A stretch of DNA of 64,000 bases, from assembly GCF_040024445.1 (NCBI RefSeq), contig NZ_CP157276.1:1302001-1366000 (forward strand), read 5' to 3'. Below are positions 1-9,793 of the stretch, piece by piece. The notes under the pieces are model-generated. The model made no database searches and had not been told where the DNA came from. It worked only from the letters and a program-made list of their open reading frames with translations. The stretch is from Prescottella soli (GTDB lineage: Bacteria; Actinomycetota; Actinomycetes; Mycobacteriales; Mycobacteriaceae). Position numbers and translations under genes: made by a program. Each line of letters opens with the position of its first letter. Position 1 is the stretch's first letter.

Positions 1-1
1 G

Positions 2-376
2 ACCGATCCCGAGGTGTACCGGCGGGTGGTCGACTTCGCGACCGCGATCGGCATGGTGCCGATCGAACTGCACAAGGAGAAGGCCGGCTACGTGCTGAAC
101 TCACTGCTCGTGCCGTTCCTCAACTCGGCTGCGACCCTTGCGGCCGGCGGCTACGCCGAACCGGCCGACGTCGACAAGACCTGGAAGATCGCCACGGGCG
201 CGCCTCTGGGACCGTTCCAGATCCTCGACATCATCGGCCTCACCACGCCGTACAACATCATGGCGCACGGCGACGCGGCCTCGCAGAAGCTGGCCGTGTG
301 GCTCAAGGAGAACTACCTCGACAAGGGCAAGCTCGGCGTCGCGTCCGGCGAGGGCTTCTACCGCTACACGGACTGA
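2..376 (+). CDS. 3-hydroxyacyl-CoA dehydrogenase, C-terminal part (partial)
   Basis: The reading frame is open from base 2 and runs off the left edge, so only about 124 C-terminal residues are present. They look like the helical C-terminal domain of 3-hydroxyacyl-CoA dehydrogenases: an early 'KEKAGYVLNSLL' stretch, a middle 'GAPLGPFQILDIIGL' and the terminal 'GEGFYRY' motif. Family members oxidise 3-hydroxyacyl-CoA with NAD in beta-oxidation or butanoate metabolism. The Rossmann domain lies outside the window, so substrate class cannot be judged. It converges on fadD36 with a 22-bp gap. Confidence 0.85.
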   Translation, partial: TDPEVYRRVVDFATAIGMVPIELHKEKAGYVLNSLLVPFLNSAATLAAGGYAEPADVDKTWKIATGAPLGPFQILDIIGLTTPYNIMAHGDAASQKLAVWLKENYLDKGKLGVASGEGFYRYTD

Positions 377-398
377 CGCGCGGTGCGCTCGCCGCGGG

Positions 399-1838
399 TT
401 ACGATGCCGGTGGTGTCGAATCCGCGGCGAGCAGCTTCTTCTGGACCTTGCCCATCGCGTTGCGTGGCAGCGACTCGACGATCCGCACCTCACGCGGCCG
501 CTTGTGCACCGAGAGCTGCGATGCGACATGCTCGATCAGCGTCGCTTCGTCGAAGCCGTCACCGACGACGAACGCCACGATGCGCTGGCCGAGGTCGGTG
601 TCCGGCAGCCCGACGACGGCTGCCTCTTTCACCCCCGGGTATCCGAGCAGCACCGTCTCGATCTCACCCGCGCCGATGCGGAAGCCCCCGGACTTGATCA
701 GGTCGGTCGACTCCCGTCCGACGATGCGGTGAAACCCGCCCTCGTCGATGGCCGCGACGTCACCGGTCTTGAACCAGCCGTCGTCGGTCCATGCCTCCTC
801 GGTCGCGTCGGGGCGGTTCAGGTAGCCGTCGAACAGCATCGGGCCGCGGACCTGCAGCCCGCCGATGCTCTCGCCGTCGTGCGGCACGTCTCCCCCGCGC
901 TCGTCGCGCAGTCGCGTCTCCACCCCGCGCACCGGCAGCCCCACCCAGCCGGGGCGGCGCTCACCGTCGACACGGGTGCTGATCGTCAACATCGTCTCGC
1001 TCATGCCGTACCGCTCGATCGGAGTCAGTCCGGTGAGTTCCCGCATCCGCTCGAAGACCGGGACCGGCAGCGCGGCACTGCCGGACACCAGCAGTCGGGC
1101 GGTACCGAGCGCGCGGGCCGACTCTTCGTCCTCGACGATCCGCGACCACACGGTCGGCACCCCGAAGAACAGCGTGCCGCCGGCGCGGGCGGCGTCCGCG
1201 TAGGCCTTCGGCGTCGGCTTGACGGTGTGGATCAGTCGGCTACCCACCCGGAGTGCGCCCATCACCCCGAGGATCAGCCCGTGGACGTGGAACAGGGGAA
1301 GACCGTGCGCCAGCACGTCCTTCGACGTCCAGTCCCAGGCCTCGGCCATGGCGTCGACGCCCGCCGCGATGGCGCGGCGGCTGAGCAGTACCCCCTTGGG
1401 GGCGCCCGTGGTCCCGGAGGTGTACAGCACGAACGCGATCGACGACGGGTTCGGTTCCGGATGGGTGTGCCAGTCCCGGGCGTGCACACGCACCGGGACG
1501 ACCGGCAGGGTGGTGTCGTCGGGGGCCTGACCGAGCCACGCCTGGGCTCCGGAATCGGAGAGAATGTGCTCGCGCTCGGCCGGGCCCGAATCCGGCGGCA
1601 CCGGAACGACCGTGACGCCCGCGAGCAGGCTACCCACGATCGCGATGATCGTGGCGGGAGTCGGTGTCGCGAGGACCGCGACACGCCGCGCGCCACCGAT
1701 TCGCTTGGCCAGCGCTCCGGCGGCACCGAGGATGTCGGTGCGCGAGAGGGTGGTATCGCCGATCCGGACGGCGTCGGGCATGTCGTCGCCGCGCGCGACG
1801 GCGAGGGGGTCGAGCGATGTCAGCAGCACGATGCTCAC
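399..1838 (-). CDS. fadD36: Acyl-CoA synthetase FadD36
   Basis: ANL-superfamily acyl-CoA synthetase of 479 residues, which activates a short or medium carboxylic acid to its CoA thioester through an acyl-adenylate. The P-loop YTSGTTGAPKG is at residues 139-149. The C-terminal 'PRNAMGKVQKKLL' carries the lysine used in adenylation. The N-terminus and length match M. tuberculosis FadD36 as I remember it; a malonyl-CoA-synthetase-like activity is possible but not shown. The start is GTG at 1838, 17 bp downstream of the pruB stop, with only a weak ribosome site, so it is probably the last gene of a rocA-pruB-fadD36 operon. Order and strand agree with the mycobacterial locus. Confidence 0.88.
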   Translation of the reverse strand: MSIVLLTSLDPLAVARGDDMPDAVRIGDTTLSRTDILGAAGALAKRIGGARRVAVLATPTPATIIAIVGSLLAGVTVVPVPPDSGPAEREHILSDSGAQAWLGQAPDDTTLPVVPVRVHARDWHTHPEPNPSSIAFVLYTSGTTGAPKGVLLSRRAIAAGVDAMAEAWDWTSKDVLAHGLPLFHVHGLILGVMGALRVGSRLIHTVKPTPKAYADAARAGGTLFFGVPTVWSRIVEDEESARALGTARLLVSGSAALPVPVFERMRELTGLTPIERYGMSETMLTISTRVDGERRPGWVGLPVRGVETRLRDERGGDVPHDGESIGGLQVRGPMLFDGYLNRPDATEEAWTDDGWFKTGDVAAIDEGGFHRIVGRESTDLIKSGGFRIGAGEIETVLLGYPGVKEAAVVGLPDTDLGQRIVAFVVGDGFDEATLIEHVASQLSVHKRPREVRIVESLPRNAMGKVQKKLLAADSTPPAS

Positions 1839-1854
1839 TGTCTCACACCGCCTG

Positions 1855-2823
1855 TCAGCGTCGCGTGAGCGTCGACCGCAGGAAGAACTTCAGGTTCGAC
1901 GGCCGCTCCGCGAGTCGGCGCATGAAGTACCCGTACCACTGCACGCCGTACGGCACGTAGACCCGCACCCGGCGTCCGGCGTCGACCAGCCTCCCCTGTT
2001 CGAGGTCGCGGATTCCGAACAGCATCTGGTGTTCGAAATCTCGTGCTCCCCTGCCGGTTTCCGCGAGCAGTCCGTCCACCGAGCCGATGAGTGCCGGATC
2101 GTGGGTGGCGACCATCGGGTAGCCGTCGCCGCGCATCAGGATCGCCAGGCACCTCGCGTACGACGAGTCCACGTCGGCGCGGGACTGGAACGCCACCGAC
2201 TCGGGCTCGCGGTAGGCGCCCTTGCAGAGCCGGATCCGCGAGCCCGCGCCCGCCTGGTCCCGGCAGTCGCCCTCGGTCCGCCGCAGGTACGCCTGAAGCA
2301 CCGTGCCGAGAAACGGGAAGTCCGCGCGCAGCTCGCGCACGATCGACAGCGTCGAATCGGTCCGGGTGTGGTCCTCGGCGTCGACGGTCACCCACACCCC
2401 GTGCTCGTGCGCGGCCGCGCAGATCGTGTGGGCGTGATCGAGGGCGATCTTGTCCCCGTCCACCGGCAGCCCCTGCCCCAGCGCCGACAGCTTCACCGAC
2501 ACCTCCAGCGGGCGCACCCCGTCGGCACCGGCCTGCGGCAACCGCCCCAACTCGCCCAGCAACTCGAGGTACGCGACGACGGTGTCTCGGGCCTGACCGG
2601 CGTCCAGCGTGTCCTCGCCGAGGTAGTCGATGCTCACCGACCGCCCCGAGACGAGCAGGATCGACGCCGCGGCCATCGCGTCGGCGAGCGTCTCCCCCGC
2701 GACGAAGCGCCGCACGATCGACTTCGTCACCGGCGCCCGCGTCACCGCGTTCTTGACCCGGGTCGACCGCGCGGCCGCGAGGATCGCCGGCCGCAGCGGA
2801 TTCGACAGGACGCCAGGCGTCAT
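1855..2823 (-). CDS. pruB: Proline dehydrogenase PruB
   Basis: Monofunctional proline dehydrogenase of 322 residues. It oxidises proline to pyrroline-5-carboxylate using FAD, feeding electrons to the respiratory chain. Conserved features include 'VTVDAEDHTRTDSTL', 'RLCKGAYREP' and the C-terminal 'YVPYGVQWYGYFMRRLAERPSN', whose paired arginines bind the proline carboxylate. The open frame continues far upstream through rocA, but the ATG at 2823 overlaps the rocA stop in the arrangement ATGA, which fixes the start by translational coupling. Its product is the substrate of RocA, so the two genes encode consecutive steps from proline to glutamate. Confidence 0.93.
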   Translation of the reverse strand: MTPGVLSNPLRPAILAAARSTRVKNAVTRAPVTKSIVRRFVAGETLADAMAAASILLVSGRSVSIDYLGEDTLDAGQARDTVVAYLELLGELGRLPQAGADGVRPLEVSVKLSALGQGLPVDGDKIALDHAHTICAAAHEHGVWVTVDAEDHTRTDSTLSIVRELRADFPFLGTVLQAYLRRTEGDCRDQAGAGSRIRLCKGAYREPESVAFQSRADVDSSYARCLAILMRGDGYPMVATHDPALIGSVDGLLAETGRGARDFEHQMLFGIRDLEQGRLVDAGRRVRVYVPYGVQWYGYFMRRLAERPSNLKFFLRSTLTRR

Positions 2824-4469
2824 CGACCGCGCTCCGGCCCCATGTGCGGGTAGCGGTGATCGGTCGGCGGGACGAACGTCTCCTTGATCGTTCGCGCCGA
2901 CACCCACCGCAGCAGGTTCAGCGGCGAGCCGGCCTTGTCGTTGGTGCCCGACGCCCGCCCGCCCCCGAACGGCTGCTGCCCCACCACAGCACCGGTCGGC
3001 TTGTCGTTGACGTAGAAGTTGCCCGCCGTGAAACGCAGCGCGGCCGAAGCTTGTTCGACGGCATCCCGATCGTTCGCGACGACCGCACCGGTGAGCGCAT
3101 ACGGCGCCGCGGTGTCGACCGCAGTGAGGACGTCGGCGAACGCGCCCGGGGCCGAGTCGTCGTACAGGTGCACCGAGAGGATCGGACCGAAGTACTCCTT
3201 CGCCAGCGCCTCGTCCCGGGGATCGTCCACGAGCAGCACGATGGGCCGCACGAAGTACCCGACGCTGTCGTCGTACTTGCCGCCGACCGCGATCTCCACC
3301 CCCGCGGCGCCCCGAGCGCGCTCGATCGCCGCGACGCTCTTGTCGTAGGCACGGCGGTCGATCAGCGCGCCACCGAAGTTCTCGAGATCGCCGACGTCGC
3401 CGTACGTGAGGGCGTCGACCTCGGCGAGGAACTGATCCTTCATCCCGGCCCACAGCGACCGCGGGACGTACGCGCGCGACGCGGCCGAACACTTCTGCCC
3501 CTGGTACTCGAACGCGCCGCGGATCAGGGCCGTCGACAGCACCGCCGGATCGGCCGACGCGTGGGCGACCACGAAGTCCTTGCCCCCGGTCTCGCCCACC
3601 AGACGCGGGTAGCTGCGGTAGCCCGCGATGTTGGATCCCACCTCGCGCCACAGGTGCTGGAACGTCGCGGTCGAGCCGGTGAAGTGGATCCCGGCCAGCC
3701 GCGGATCACGCAGCGCCACATCGGAAACCGCGAGACCGTCACCGGTGAGCAGATTGATCACTCCCGGCGGCAGCCCTGCCACCTCCAGCAGTCGCAGCGT
3801 CCAGTAGGCGGCGAGCGTCTGCGTCGGCGACGGCTTCCAGATCACCGTGTTCCCCATCAACGCCGGAGCCGTCGGCAGATTCCCGGCGATCGCGGTGAAG
3901 TTGAACGGGGTGATCGCGTACACGAACCCTTCGAGCGGCCGGTACTCGAGCCGGTTCCACACCCCCGGCGACGAGATCGGCTGCTCGGCGAGGATCTGCC
4001 GGGCGAAGTGCACGTTGAACCGCCAGAAGTCCACCAGCTCGCACGGGGCGTCGATCTCGGCCTGCTGCACCGACTTGGACTGCCCCAGCATCGTCGCGGC
4101 GGCCAACTTCTCCCGCCACGGCCCCGACAGCAGATCGGCGGCGCGCAGCAGGACCGCCGCCCGCTCGTCGAACGGCAATTCCCGCCACGCGGGGGCGGCC
4201 GCGGTCGCGGCGTCGATCGCGGCGCTCGCGTCGTCGTACGTCGCATTCGTGTAGGTACCGAGGATTGCGGAATGCCGGTGTGGTTGAACCACTTCCATCG
4301 GCTCCCCGGTGCCGTGGCGGTGTTCGCCGCCGATGACGTGCGGGATCTCGAGGACCGCGGACGAGTGGTCCGCCAGCGCCCTGGTCAATCGATCGCGCTC
4401 GGGGCTGCCCGGCGCGTAGGAGTGGACCGGCTCGTTGTACGGCGCCGGTACGTGCGTGACGGCATCCAT
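2820..4469 (-). CDS. rocA: L-glutamate gamma-semialdehyde (P5C) dehydrogenase
   Basis: Aldehyde dehydrogenase of 549 residues that oxidises pyrroline-5-carboxylate/glutamate semialdehyde to glutamate with NAD, the second step of proline use. The catalytic cysteine is Cys327 in 'GQKCSA'. Other family features are 'TPFNFTAIAGNLP' and 'VGETGGKDF'. A longer frame begins at 4493, but the ATG at 4467-4469 follows a strong GAGGAGGG-type ribosome site, so I chose it. It is the first gene of the operon with pruB (4-bp overlap) and fadD36. Upstream lies a threefold 41-bp tandem repeat separating it from dapC. Confidence 0.94.
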   Translation of the reverse strand: MDAVTHVPAPYNEPVHSYAPGSPERDRLTRALADHSSAVLEIPHVIGGEHRHGTGEPMEVVQPHRHSAILGTYTNATYDDASAAIDAATAAAPAWRELPFDERAAVLLRAADLLSGPWREKLAAATMLGQSKSVQQAEIDAPCELVDFWRFNVHFARQILAEQPISSPGVWNRLEYRPLEGFVYAITPFNFTAIAGNLPTAPALMGNTVIWKPSPTQTLAAYWTLRLLEVAGLPPGVINLLTGDGLAVSDVALRDPRLAGIHFTGSTATFQHLWREVGSNIAGYRSYPRLVGETGGKDFVVAHASADPAVLSTALIRGAFEYQGQKCSAASRAYVPRSLWAGMKDQFLAEVDALTYGDVGDLENFGGALIDRRAYDKSVAAIERARGAAGVEIAVGGKYDDSVGYFVRPIVLLVDDPRDEALAKEYFGPILSVHLYDDSAPGAFADVLTAVDTAAPYALTGAVVANDRDAVEQASAALRFTAGNFYVNDKPTGAVVGQQPFGGGRASGTNDKAGSPLNLLRWVSARTIKETFVPPTDHRYPHMGPERGR

Positions 4470-4540
4470 GCTGCCCTCCTCAGCCAGAGCCAAGTGACTG
4501 CAACCAAGCTCAGGCTACGCCCGACACCGCCTCGCGCGTC

Positions 4541-4660
4541 CCGCAACAAGTGCGCGAAGCGCCCGATCCCGGGGCCCCACCCCCGCGATAAGTGCGCAAA
4601 ACGCGAGAACCCGGGCTCGGCGCGCGCGACAAGTGCGCAAAACGCTAGAGCCCGGGTACT
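4541..4660. repeat. Three tandem ~41-bp repeats between dapC and rocA
   Basis: Three imperfect direct copies share the core AAGTGCGC at 4548-4555, 4590-4597 and 4631-4638, spaced 42 and 41 bp apart. Each core is followed by a stretch ending near CCCGGG. The block occupies the non-coding gap downstream of dapC and upstream of rocA. In six-frame translation it gives a 'FAHL' shadow motif that I recall seeing scattered in rhodococcal genomes, suggesting a dispersed intergenic repeat family. No function is evident; the CCCGGG segments could help form hairpins. Confidence 0.8.
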
Positions 4661-4670
4661 CCCGGTGTGG

Positions 4671-5771
4671 TCAGGACAGGCGCGCGGCCGCCGCCTCGAT
4701 GCGCTCGTCCGACGCCGTGAGCGCAATCCGGACGTGCTTCTGACCGCGCGGGCCGTAGAAGTCGCCCGGTGCGACCAGGATGCCGCGCTCGGCGAACCAG
4801 TCGACGGTGGCGCGGCACTCCTCGCCGCGCGTCGCCCACAGGTACAGGCCGGCCTCGGAGTCGTCGACCGTGAAGCCCGCCGCGCGGACCGCGGCCAGCA
4901 GGACCTCGCGGCGCTCGCGGTACCGCTCGCGCTGCGCCTTCTCCTGGTCGTCGTCGGTGAGCGCAGCCGCCATCGCAGCCTGGATCGGCGTCGGCATCAT
5001 CATGCCCGCGTGCTTGCGCACCTCGAGCAGTTCGGCGATCAGCGCGGGATCGCCGGCGAGGAACCCGGCCCGGTAGCTGGCCAGGTTCGACGTCTTCGAC
5101 AGCGAGTGGATCGCGATCAGACCGGTGTGGTCGCCGCCGCACACACGCGGATCCAGGATCGACACCGCCTCGGCCTCCCAGGTCAGGCCCAGGTAGCACT
5201 CGTCGGACGCGACGATCGCGCCGCGCTCACGCGCGAACTCGACCACCTTGCGCAGGTGCTCGACGCCGAGCACCTTGCCGGTGGGGTTGGACGGCGAGTT
5301 GACGAAGATCAGTGCCGGCTTCTCCGGGCCCAACTGCGCGGTGCCGTCGGCGCGCAGCACCCGGGCACCGGCGAGCAGCGCGCCCACCTCGTACGTCGGG
5401 TACGCCACCTCCGGGATGACCACCAGGTCGTCCGCGCCCAGCCCGAGCAGGCTCGGCAGCCACGCGATGGCCTCCTTGGTGCCGATCACGGGCAGGATGG
5501 CCGCGGGATCGACACCGGTCATCCCGTAGCGGCGCCCCAGCGACGCCGCCGTCGCCTCACGCAGCGCATCGGTGCCGTGCGTCGTCGGATAGCCGGGCAC
5601 GGCCGCCACCGACGACAGCGCCTCCTGGATGACCGGAGCCACGGGGTCGACGGGCGTCCCGACCGACAGGTTGACGATGCCGTCGGGATGCGCGGCCGCC
5701 TTCTCCTTCGCGGACGCGAGGGAATCCCACGGGAAGTCGGGCAGGGTCTTGGCTACAGAGATGCGCGGCAA
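4671..5771 (-). CDS. dapC: N-succinyldiaminopimelate aminotransferase DapC
   Basis: Class I/II PLP aminotransferase of 366 residues. By family and position it is DapC, which makes N-succinyl-diaminopimelate for lysine and peptidoglycan. The Schiff-base lysine is Lys226 in 'SLSKTSNLASYRAGF'. The N-terminal 'PDGIVNLSVGTPVDPVAP' matches the actinobacterial DapC group. The start is TTG at 5771, preceded by AGGAAG; no better in-frame start is visible. It follows fdxC by 36 bp on the same strand, the order found in mycobacteria, so co-transcription is likely. Confidence 0.9.
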   Translation of the reverse strand: MPRISVAKTLPDFPWDSLASAKEKAAAHPDGIVNLSVGTPVDPVAPVIQEALSSVAAVPGYPTTHGTDALREATAASLGRRYGMTGVDPAAILPVIGTKEAIAWLPSLLGLGADDLVVIPEVAYPTYEVGALLAGARVLRADGTAQLGPEKPALIFVNSPSNPTGKVLGVEHLRKVVEFARERGAIVASDECYLGLTWEAEAVSILDPRVCGGDHTGLIAIHSLSKTSNLASYRAGFLAGDPALIAELLEVRKHAGMMMPTPIQAAMAAALTDDDQEKAQRERYRERREVLLAAVRAAGFTVDDSEAGLYLWATRGEECRATVDWFAERGILVAPGDFYGPRGQKHVRIALTASDERIEAAAARLS

Positions 5772-5807
5772 CTGATCTTCCTCGAAACCGTTCCGAATGG
5801 AACTCGA

Positions 5808-6131
5808 CTAGTCCTCGTTCATGGGCGGCAGGGCCTTGATCATCGGCGGGTCGTAGTCGACCTTGCCGAGCTTCGCGGCACCACCCGGCGAGCCGAGATC
5901 GTCGAAGAAATCGACGTTCGCGCTGACGTAACCGGTCCACTGGTCCGGAACGTCGTCCTCGTAGAAGATGGCCTCGACGGGGCAGACAGGCTCACACGCA
6001 CCGCAGTCCACGCACTCGTCCGGATGGATGTAGAGCATGCGACCGCCCTCGTAGATGCAGTCGACCGGACACTCCTCGATACAGGCCTTGTCCAACACAT
6101 CGACGCACGGTTCGGCAATCGTGTAGGTCAC
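5808..6131 (-). CDS. fdxC: 7Fe/8Fe ferredoxin FdxC
   Basis: Small acidic ferredoxin of 107 residues, an electron carrier. Cysteines at 9, 17, 21, 25, 40, 43, 46 and 50 form the two-cluster pattern of mycobacterial FdxC, normally one [3Fe-4S] and one [4Fe-4S] cluster; the C-terminal motif is [12 protein letters not shown]. An acidic tail of about 55 residues follows, as usual in this group. It lies directly upstream of dapC. The 155-bp gap to fbiC probably holds its promoter, though no clear -10/-35 is visible. Confidence 0.94.
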   Translation of the reverse strand: MTYTIAEPCVDVLDKACIEECPVDCIYEGGRMLYIHPDECVDCGACEPVCPVEAIFYEDDVPDQWTGYVSANVDFFDDLGSPGGAAKLGKVDYDPPMIKALPPMNED

Positions 6132-6286
6132 TGCTGCTCTCCCTGCCTTTCTGACACGGGCGCCGGGGCGCCTCGGCGAGCCGGCCGACGGGCTCCCGCC
6201 CGACGAACATCCGGAGTGTCCAGTATGAAGCGTTGCGGCCGCGACAATTCGGTTAGGGTGACCTCATATCGCGGCCCGAGGTGTCG

Positions 6287-8911
6287 TCAGGCCATCGGCA
6301 GGACCGTCGTCGGTTCCCGCAGCGCGTAGCTCGTCGTCCGCTCCCGGGCCGGGCGGCCGATCCCCTCCGCGATCGTGCGCAGCTCCGCGACCGTCTTCTC
6401 CGATCCGTGCTGCGAGCCCGCCATCCGCGAGATGGTCTCCTCCATCAGTGTGCCACCCAGATCGTTCGCGCCACCCTGCAGCATCGCCTGCGTGCCCGCG
6501 ATGCCGAGCTTGACCCAGCTGGTCTGGATGTTGGCGATCCGCCCGTGCAACATGATCCGCGCGAGCGCATGCGCCGCCCGGTTGTCGCGCTGTGTCGGTC
6601 CCGGTCGCGACGCGCCCGCCAGGTACAGCGGCGCGCTCTGGTGCACGAACGGCAGCAGCACGAACTCGGTGAATCCCCCGGTCCGGTCCTGGATGCCGCG
6701 GATCACCCGCAGGTGGCCGACCCAGTGCTTGGGGCTGTCCACGTGGCCGTACATCATCGTCGAGCTCGAGCGCAGACCCACCTCGTGCGCGGTGGTGATG
6801 ACGTCGATCCACGCCGACGTCGGCAACTTGCCCTTCGTGAGGACCCACCGCACCTCGTCGTCGAGGATCTCCGCGGCCGTGCCCGGGATGGTGTCGAGCC
6901 CGGCGGCCTTGAGCTCGGTGAGCCAGTCCCGGACGCTCTGGCCGCCGCGGGAGGCGCCGTTGACGATCTCCATCGGGCTGAACGCGTGCACGTGCATCGC
7001 CGGCACTCGGCGCTTGACCGCCCGCACCAGGTCGGAGTAGCCGGTTACCGGCAGCTCGGGGTCGATGCCGCCCTGCATGCACACCTCGGTCGCGCCGGCG
7101 ACGTGCGCCTCCCACGCCCGGTCGGCCACCTCCTCGGCCGACAACGTGAAGGCGTCCGCGTCGCCCTTGCGCTGCGCGAACGCGCAGAACCGGCAGCCGG
7201 TGTAGCAGATGTTGGTGAAGTTGATGTTCCGGTTCACGACGTACGTGACGTCGTCGCCGACGGCCTCCTTGCGCAGCGCGTCGGCGAGCGCGACGACCGC
7301 CTCCAGTCCGTCGCCGTCCGCGGTCGCGAGCGCGAGGTACTCGTCGTCGGTCAGCGCGGCCGGGTCGCGTTCGGCGCTGCGCAGCGCGGCCAGCACATCC
7401 GTGTCGACCCGCGTCGGCGCGGCGCGGCCCAGCTCGAGGACCTGCTCCCGCACGGTCTCCCAGTCGCCGAACGCGCTCCCGAGGTCGGACCGCGTCTCGG
7501 TGTTGCGACCGTCGGTGTCGATCTCGGTGTTGAGGTCGACCCGGCCCGACGACACCCACTCCTCGTCCGGTTCCTGCCACGGCAGCCCCACGGGCTTCAC
7601 GCCCTCGCGGGCCAGACCGGTCTCCGGGTCCGCGAGCGCGCGGACGTGCACCCCGATCCGCGGGTCGATCCACGGATGTCCGGCCAGGACGTACTGCGGT
7701 TGCGCCGCGGTCCGCTCGACGAGGGTGTACCCGGCGCGCGCGGTGATCTCGGCGAGCGTGTCCAGGTTGGGCCACGGCCGCTCCGGGTTCACGTGATCGG
7801 GGGTGAGCGGCGAGACGCCGCCCCAGTCGTCGACGCCGGCGCCGATCAGCGCGAGACACTCCGCCTCCGAGACCAGGTTCGGCGGCGACTGGATCCGCAT
7901 GCCCGGGCCGAGCAGCAGGCGCGCGACCGCGATGGCCGCGAGGAACTCCTCGAGGTTCGCGTCGGGCGCGTCGCGCATCGCGGTGTCCGGCTTGGCCAGG
8001 AAGTTCTGCACGATCACTTCCTGCACGTGCCCGAAGGCCTTGTGCAGCTTGCGGATCGCCATGATCGAGTCGGCGCGCTCCGCGTAGCTCTCGCCGATGC
8101 CGACCAGGATGCCGGTCGTGAACGGCACCGACAGTCGGCCCGCGTCGGTCAGCGTCCGCAGGCGCACCTCGGGATCCTTGTCGGGGCTGCCGTAGTGGCA
8201 CTCCCCCTTGTCGGTGAACAGGCGCTTCGACGTGGTCTCGAGCATCATCCCCATCGACGGCGCGACGGGCTTGAGCCGGGAGATCTCCTCCCAGCTCATG
8301 ACACCCGGGTTGAGGTGCGGCAGCAGGCCGGTCTCCTCGAGCACCCGGATCGCCATCGCCCGCACGTAGTCCAGGGTGGAGTCGTAGCCGCGCTCGTCGA
8401 GCCACTGCTTGGCCTCCGGCCAGCGATCCTCCGGCCGGTCGCCGAGCGTGAACAGCGCCTCCTTGCAACCCAATTCGGCGCCCTGGCGCGCGATGTCGAG
8501 GATCTCGTCCGGCTCCAGGTACATCCCGTGACCCGCGGCGCGCAGCTTGCCGGGCACCGTGACGAACGTGCAGTAGTGGCACTTGTCCCGGCACAGGCGC
8601 GTGATCGGGACGAACACCTTGCGCGAGTACGACACCGTCTTCGGCCGACCCGCCGCGACCAGGCCGGCGTCGCGCACCTTCGCGGCCGACGCGCACAGGT
8701 CCTCGAGGTCGGCGCCGCGCGCGTGCAGCAGCGTGGTGGCCTCGTCGACGTTGAGCGTCGCGCCGTCCCGCGCCCGACGCAGGACACGCCGCATCGCACT
8801 CGCGGACGGGGCTTCGATGTGCCCGGAACGCCCCGGAACCGACGGAATCGGCAGGATCGTGGACCGATCGGTGTCATCGCTCGTGTGACTCACCCGACGA
8901 TCATGCGCCAC
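6287..8911 (-). CDS. fbiC: FO synthase FbiC (fused CofG-CofH)
   Basis: Bifunctional radical-SAM enzyme of 874 residues. It builds the deazaflavin FO, precursor of coenzyme F420, from tyrosine and a flavin pathway intermediate. Two CX3CX2C iron-sulfur motifs are visible: Cys107/111/114 in 'CRDKCHYC' (CofG-like half) and Cys569/573/576 in 'CYTGCRFC' (CofH-like half). The fused architecture is typical of actinobacteria. A GTG seven codons in (VSHTSDD) is a possible alternative start. Its presence implies F420-dependent redox chemistry in this organism. Confidence 0.96.
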   Translation of the reverse strand: MAHDRRVSHTSDDTDRSTILPIPSVPGRSGHIEAPSASAMRRVLRRARDGATLNVDEATTLLHARGADLEDLCASAAKVRDAGLVAAGRPKTVSYSRKVFVPITRLCRDKCHYCTFVTVPGKLRAAGHGMYLEPDEILDIARQGAELGCKEALFTLGDRPEDRWPEAKQWLDERGYDSTLDYVRAMAIRVLEETGLLPHLNPGVMSWEEISRLKPVAPSMGMMLETTSKRLFTDKGECHYGSPDKDPEVRLRTLTDAGRLSVPFTTGILVGIGESYAERADSIMAIRKLHKAFGHVQEVIVQNFLAKPDTAMRDAPDANLEEFLAAIAVARLLLGPGMRIQSPPNLVSEAECLALIGAGVDDWGGVSPLTPDHVNPERPWPNLDTLAEITARAGYTLVERTAAQPQYVLAGHPWIDPRIGVHVRALADPETGLAREGVKPVGLPWQEPDEEWVSSGRVDLNTEIDTDGRNTETRSDLGSAFGDWETVREQVLELGRAAPTRVDTDVLAALRSAERDPAALTDDEYLALATADGDGLEAVVALADALRKEAVGDDVTYVVNRNINFTNICYTGCRFCAFAQRKGDADAFTLSAEEVADRAWEAHVAGATEVCMQGGIDPELPVTGYSDLVRAVKRRVPAMHVHAFSPMEIVNGASRGGQSVRDWLTELKAAGLDTIPGTAAEILDDEVRWVLTKGKLPTSAWIDVITTAHEVGLRSSSTMMYGHVDSPKHWVGHLRVIRGIQDRTGGFTEFVLLPFVHQSAPLYLAGASRPGPTQRDNRAAHALARIMLHGRIANIQTSWVKLGIAGTQAMLQGGANDLGGTLMEETISRMAGSQHGSEKTVAELRTIAEGIGRPARERTTSYALREPTTVLPMA

Positions 8912-8952
8912 CGACCGGGCAACCTGCCACCGTGGGTCCCCAGTCGCCCTGG

Positions 8953-9180
8953 CTATCCGTGCGGGTAATCCTCGTCGGCGGGGACGCTGCGTCGCTGCTC
9001 GGCGGCGTCGGCCGGATCGACCTCGAGCGGCGTCGACTCGGGCGTCGACTCGTCACGCTCGTCGTCGGTGTCGGCGGGGGTCATCTGCTCGACGAGGTCG
9101 GCCTCGGAGACGTCCGGGGACGCCGAAGACTCGGCAGCCTCCACGTCGTTCTCGGTGTCATCGGTTTCGAACGGAACCAT
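8953..9180 (-). CDS. Small acidic protein, function unknown
   Basis: A 75-residue, strongly acidic protein dominated by Asp, Glu, Ser, Thr and Pro, with no hydrophobic segment, so probably a soluble, disordered cytosolic protein. The frame continues upstream, but the ATG at 9178-9180 follows a good GGGAGGTG ribosome site, which decides the start. It sits between fbiC (same strand, 41 bp away) and the divergent PH-domain gene. I do not recognise a family. Codon use is like its neighbours, so it is probably real. Confidence 0.65.
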   Translation of the reverse strand: MVPFETDDTENDVEAAESSASPDVSEADLVEQMTPADTDDERDESTPESTPLEVDPADAAEQRRSVPADEDYPHG

Positions 9181-9271
9181 CACGACCACCTCCCGTCTCG
9201 ACAGACAGCGCAGCCCTGTCCGGCCACCTCCACCATAGGACGCCGCGCGCCGCCTCGGGCAGGATGAAACC

Positions 9272-9793
9272 GTGAGTTTCCCTCCCGACCCAACCCTTCC
9301 CCGGACGGTGTCGATGGCCGACCCGAAGTGGCGACCGAGCACCCGGGCGCCGCGGCTGTGGGCCACGACGGCCGCCCTGCTCTGGCTGCCGGTCTTCCTC
9401 GCGCAGATCGTGTGGGCAGTCGTGGACGGCAACTGGACCACGTGGCCGCACGTCACGGTGTTCGCGGCGACGCTGGTCGCCGCCGCCGTCGATCTCCTCG
9501 TCGTGCCGCGGTGGCGGTATCGCGTGCATCGGTGGGAGATCAGCGCCGACGCGGTCTACACCCGCACCGGCTGGTTCAACCAGGAGCGTCGCATCGCCCC
9601 GATCACGCGCATCCAGACCGTCGACACCGAACGCGGCCCCCTCGACCGGCTGTTCGGCCTCGCGACGGTCACCGTCACCACGGCCTCGTCGGCTGGCGCC
9701 GTCAAGATCGCGGCGCTCGACCTCGACGTCGCCGACCGTGCCGTCGAACACCTCACGGAGATCGCTGCTGCCGCCGCCGGGGACGCCACGTGA
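9272..9793 (+). CDS. Bacterial PH-domain membrane protein (YdbS-like)
   Basis: A 173-residue protein with two hydrophobic segments near the N-terminus (about residues 27-45 and 57-75), then a bacterial PH domain of the DUF304/YdbS type: 'YRVHRWEISADAVYTRTGWFNQERRIAPITRIQTVD' and 'LFGLATVTVTTASSAG'. Such proteins occur in pairs with a larger YdbT-like partner, as here; their function is poorly known, though Bacillus homologues affect resistance to some bacteriocins. GTG start at 9272. Its stop overlaps the next start (GTGA). Confidence 0.85.
   Translation: MSFPPDPTLPRTVSMADPKWRPSTRAPRLWATTAALLWLPVFLAQIVWAVVDGNWTTWPHVTVFAATLVAAAVDLLVVPRWRYRVHRWEISADAVYTRTGWFNQERRIAPITRIQTVDTERGPLDRLFGLATVTVTTASSAGAVKIAALDLDVADRAVEHLTEIAAAAAGDAT

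Noticed and set aside
2844-6329. 1161-codon plus-strand frame opposite rocA-dapC-fdxC
   Set aside because: It is an antisense shadow over three well-supported genes, with Arg-rich composition typical of high-GC antisense frames.
9328-9789. Upstream extension of the large PH-domain gene
   Set aside because: The frame is open but overlaps the smaller PH-domain gene; the GTG at 9790 coupled to its stop is the sensible start.
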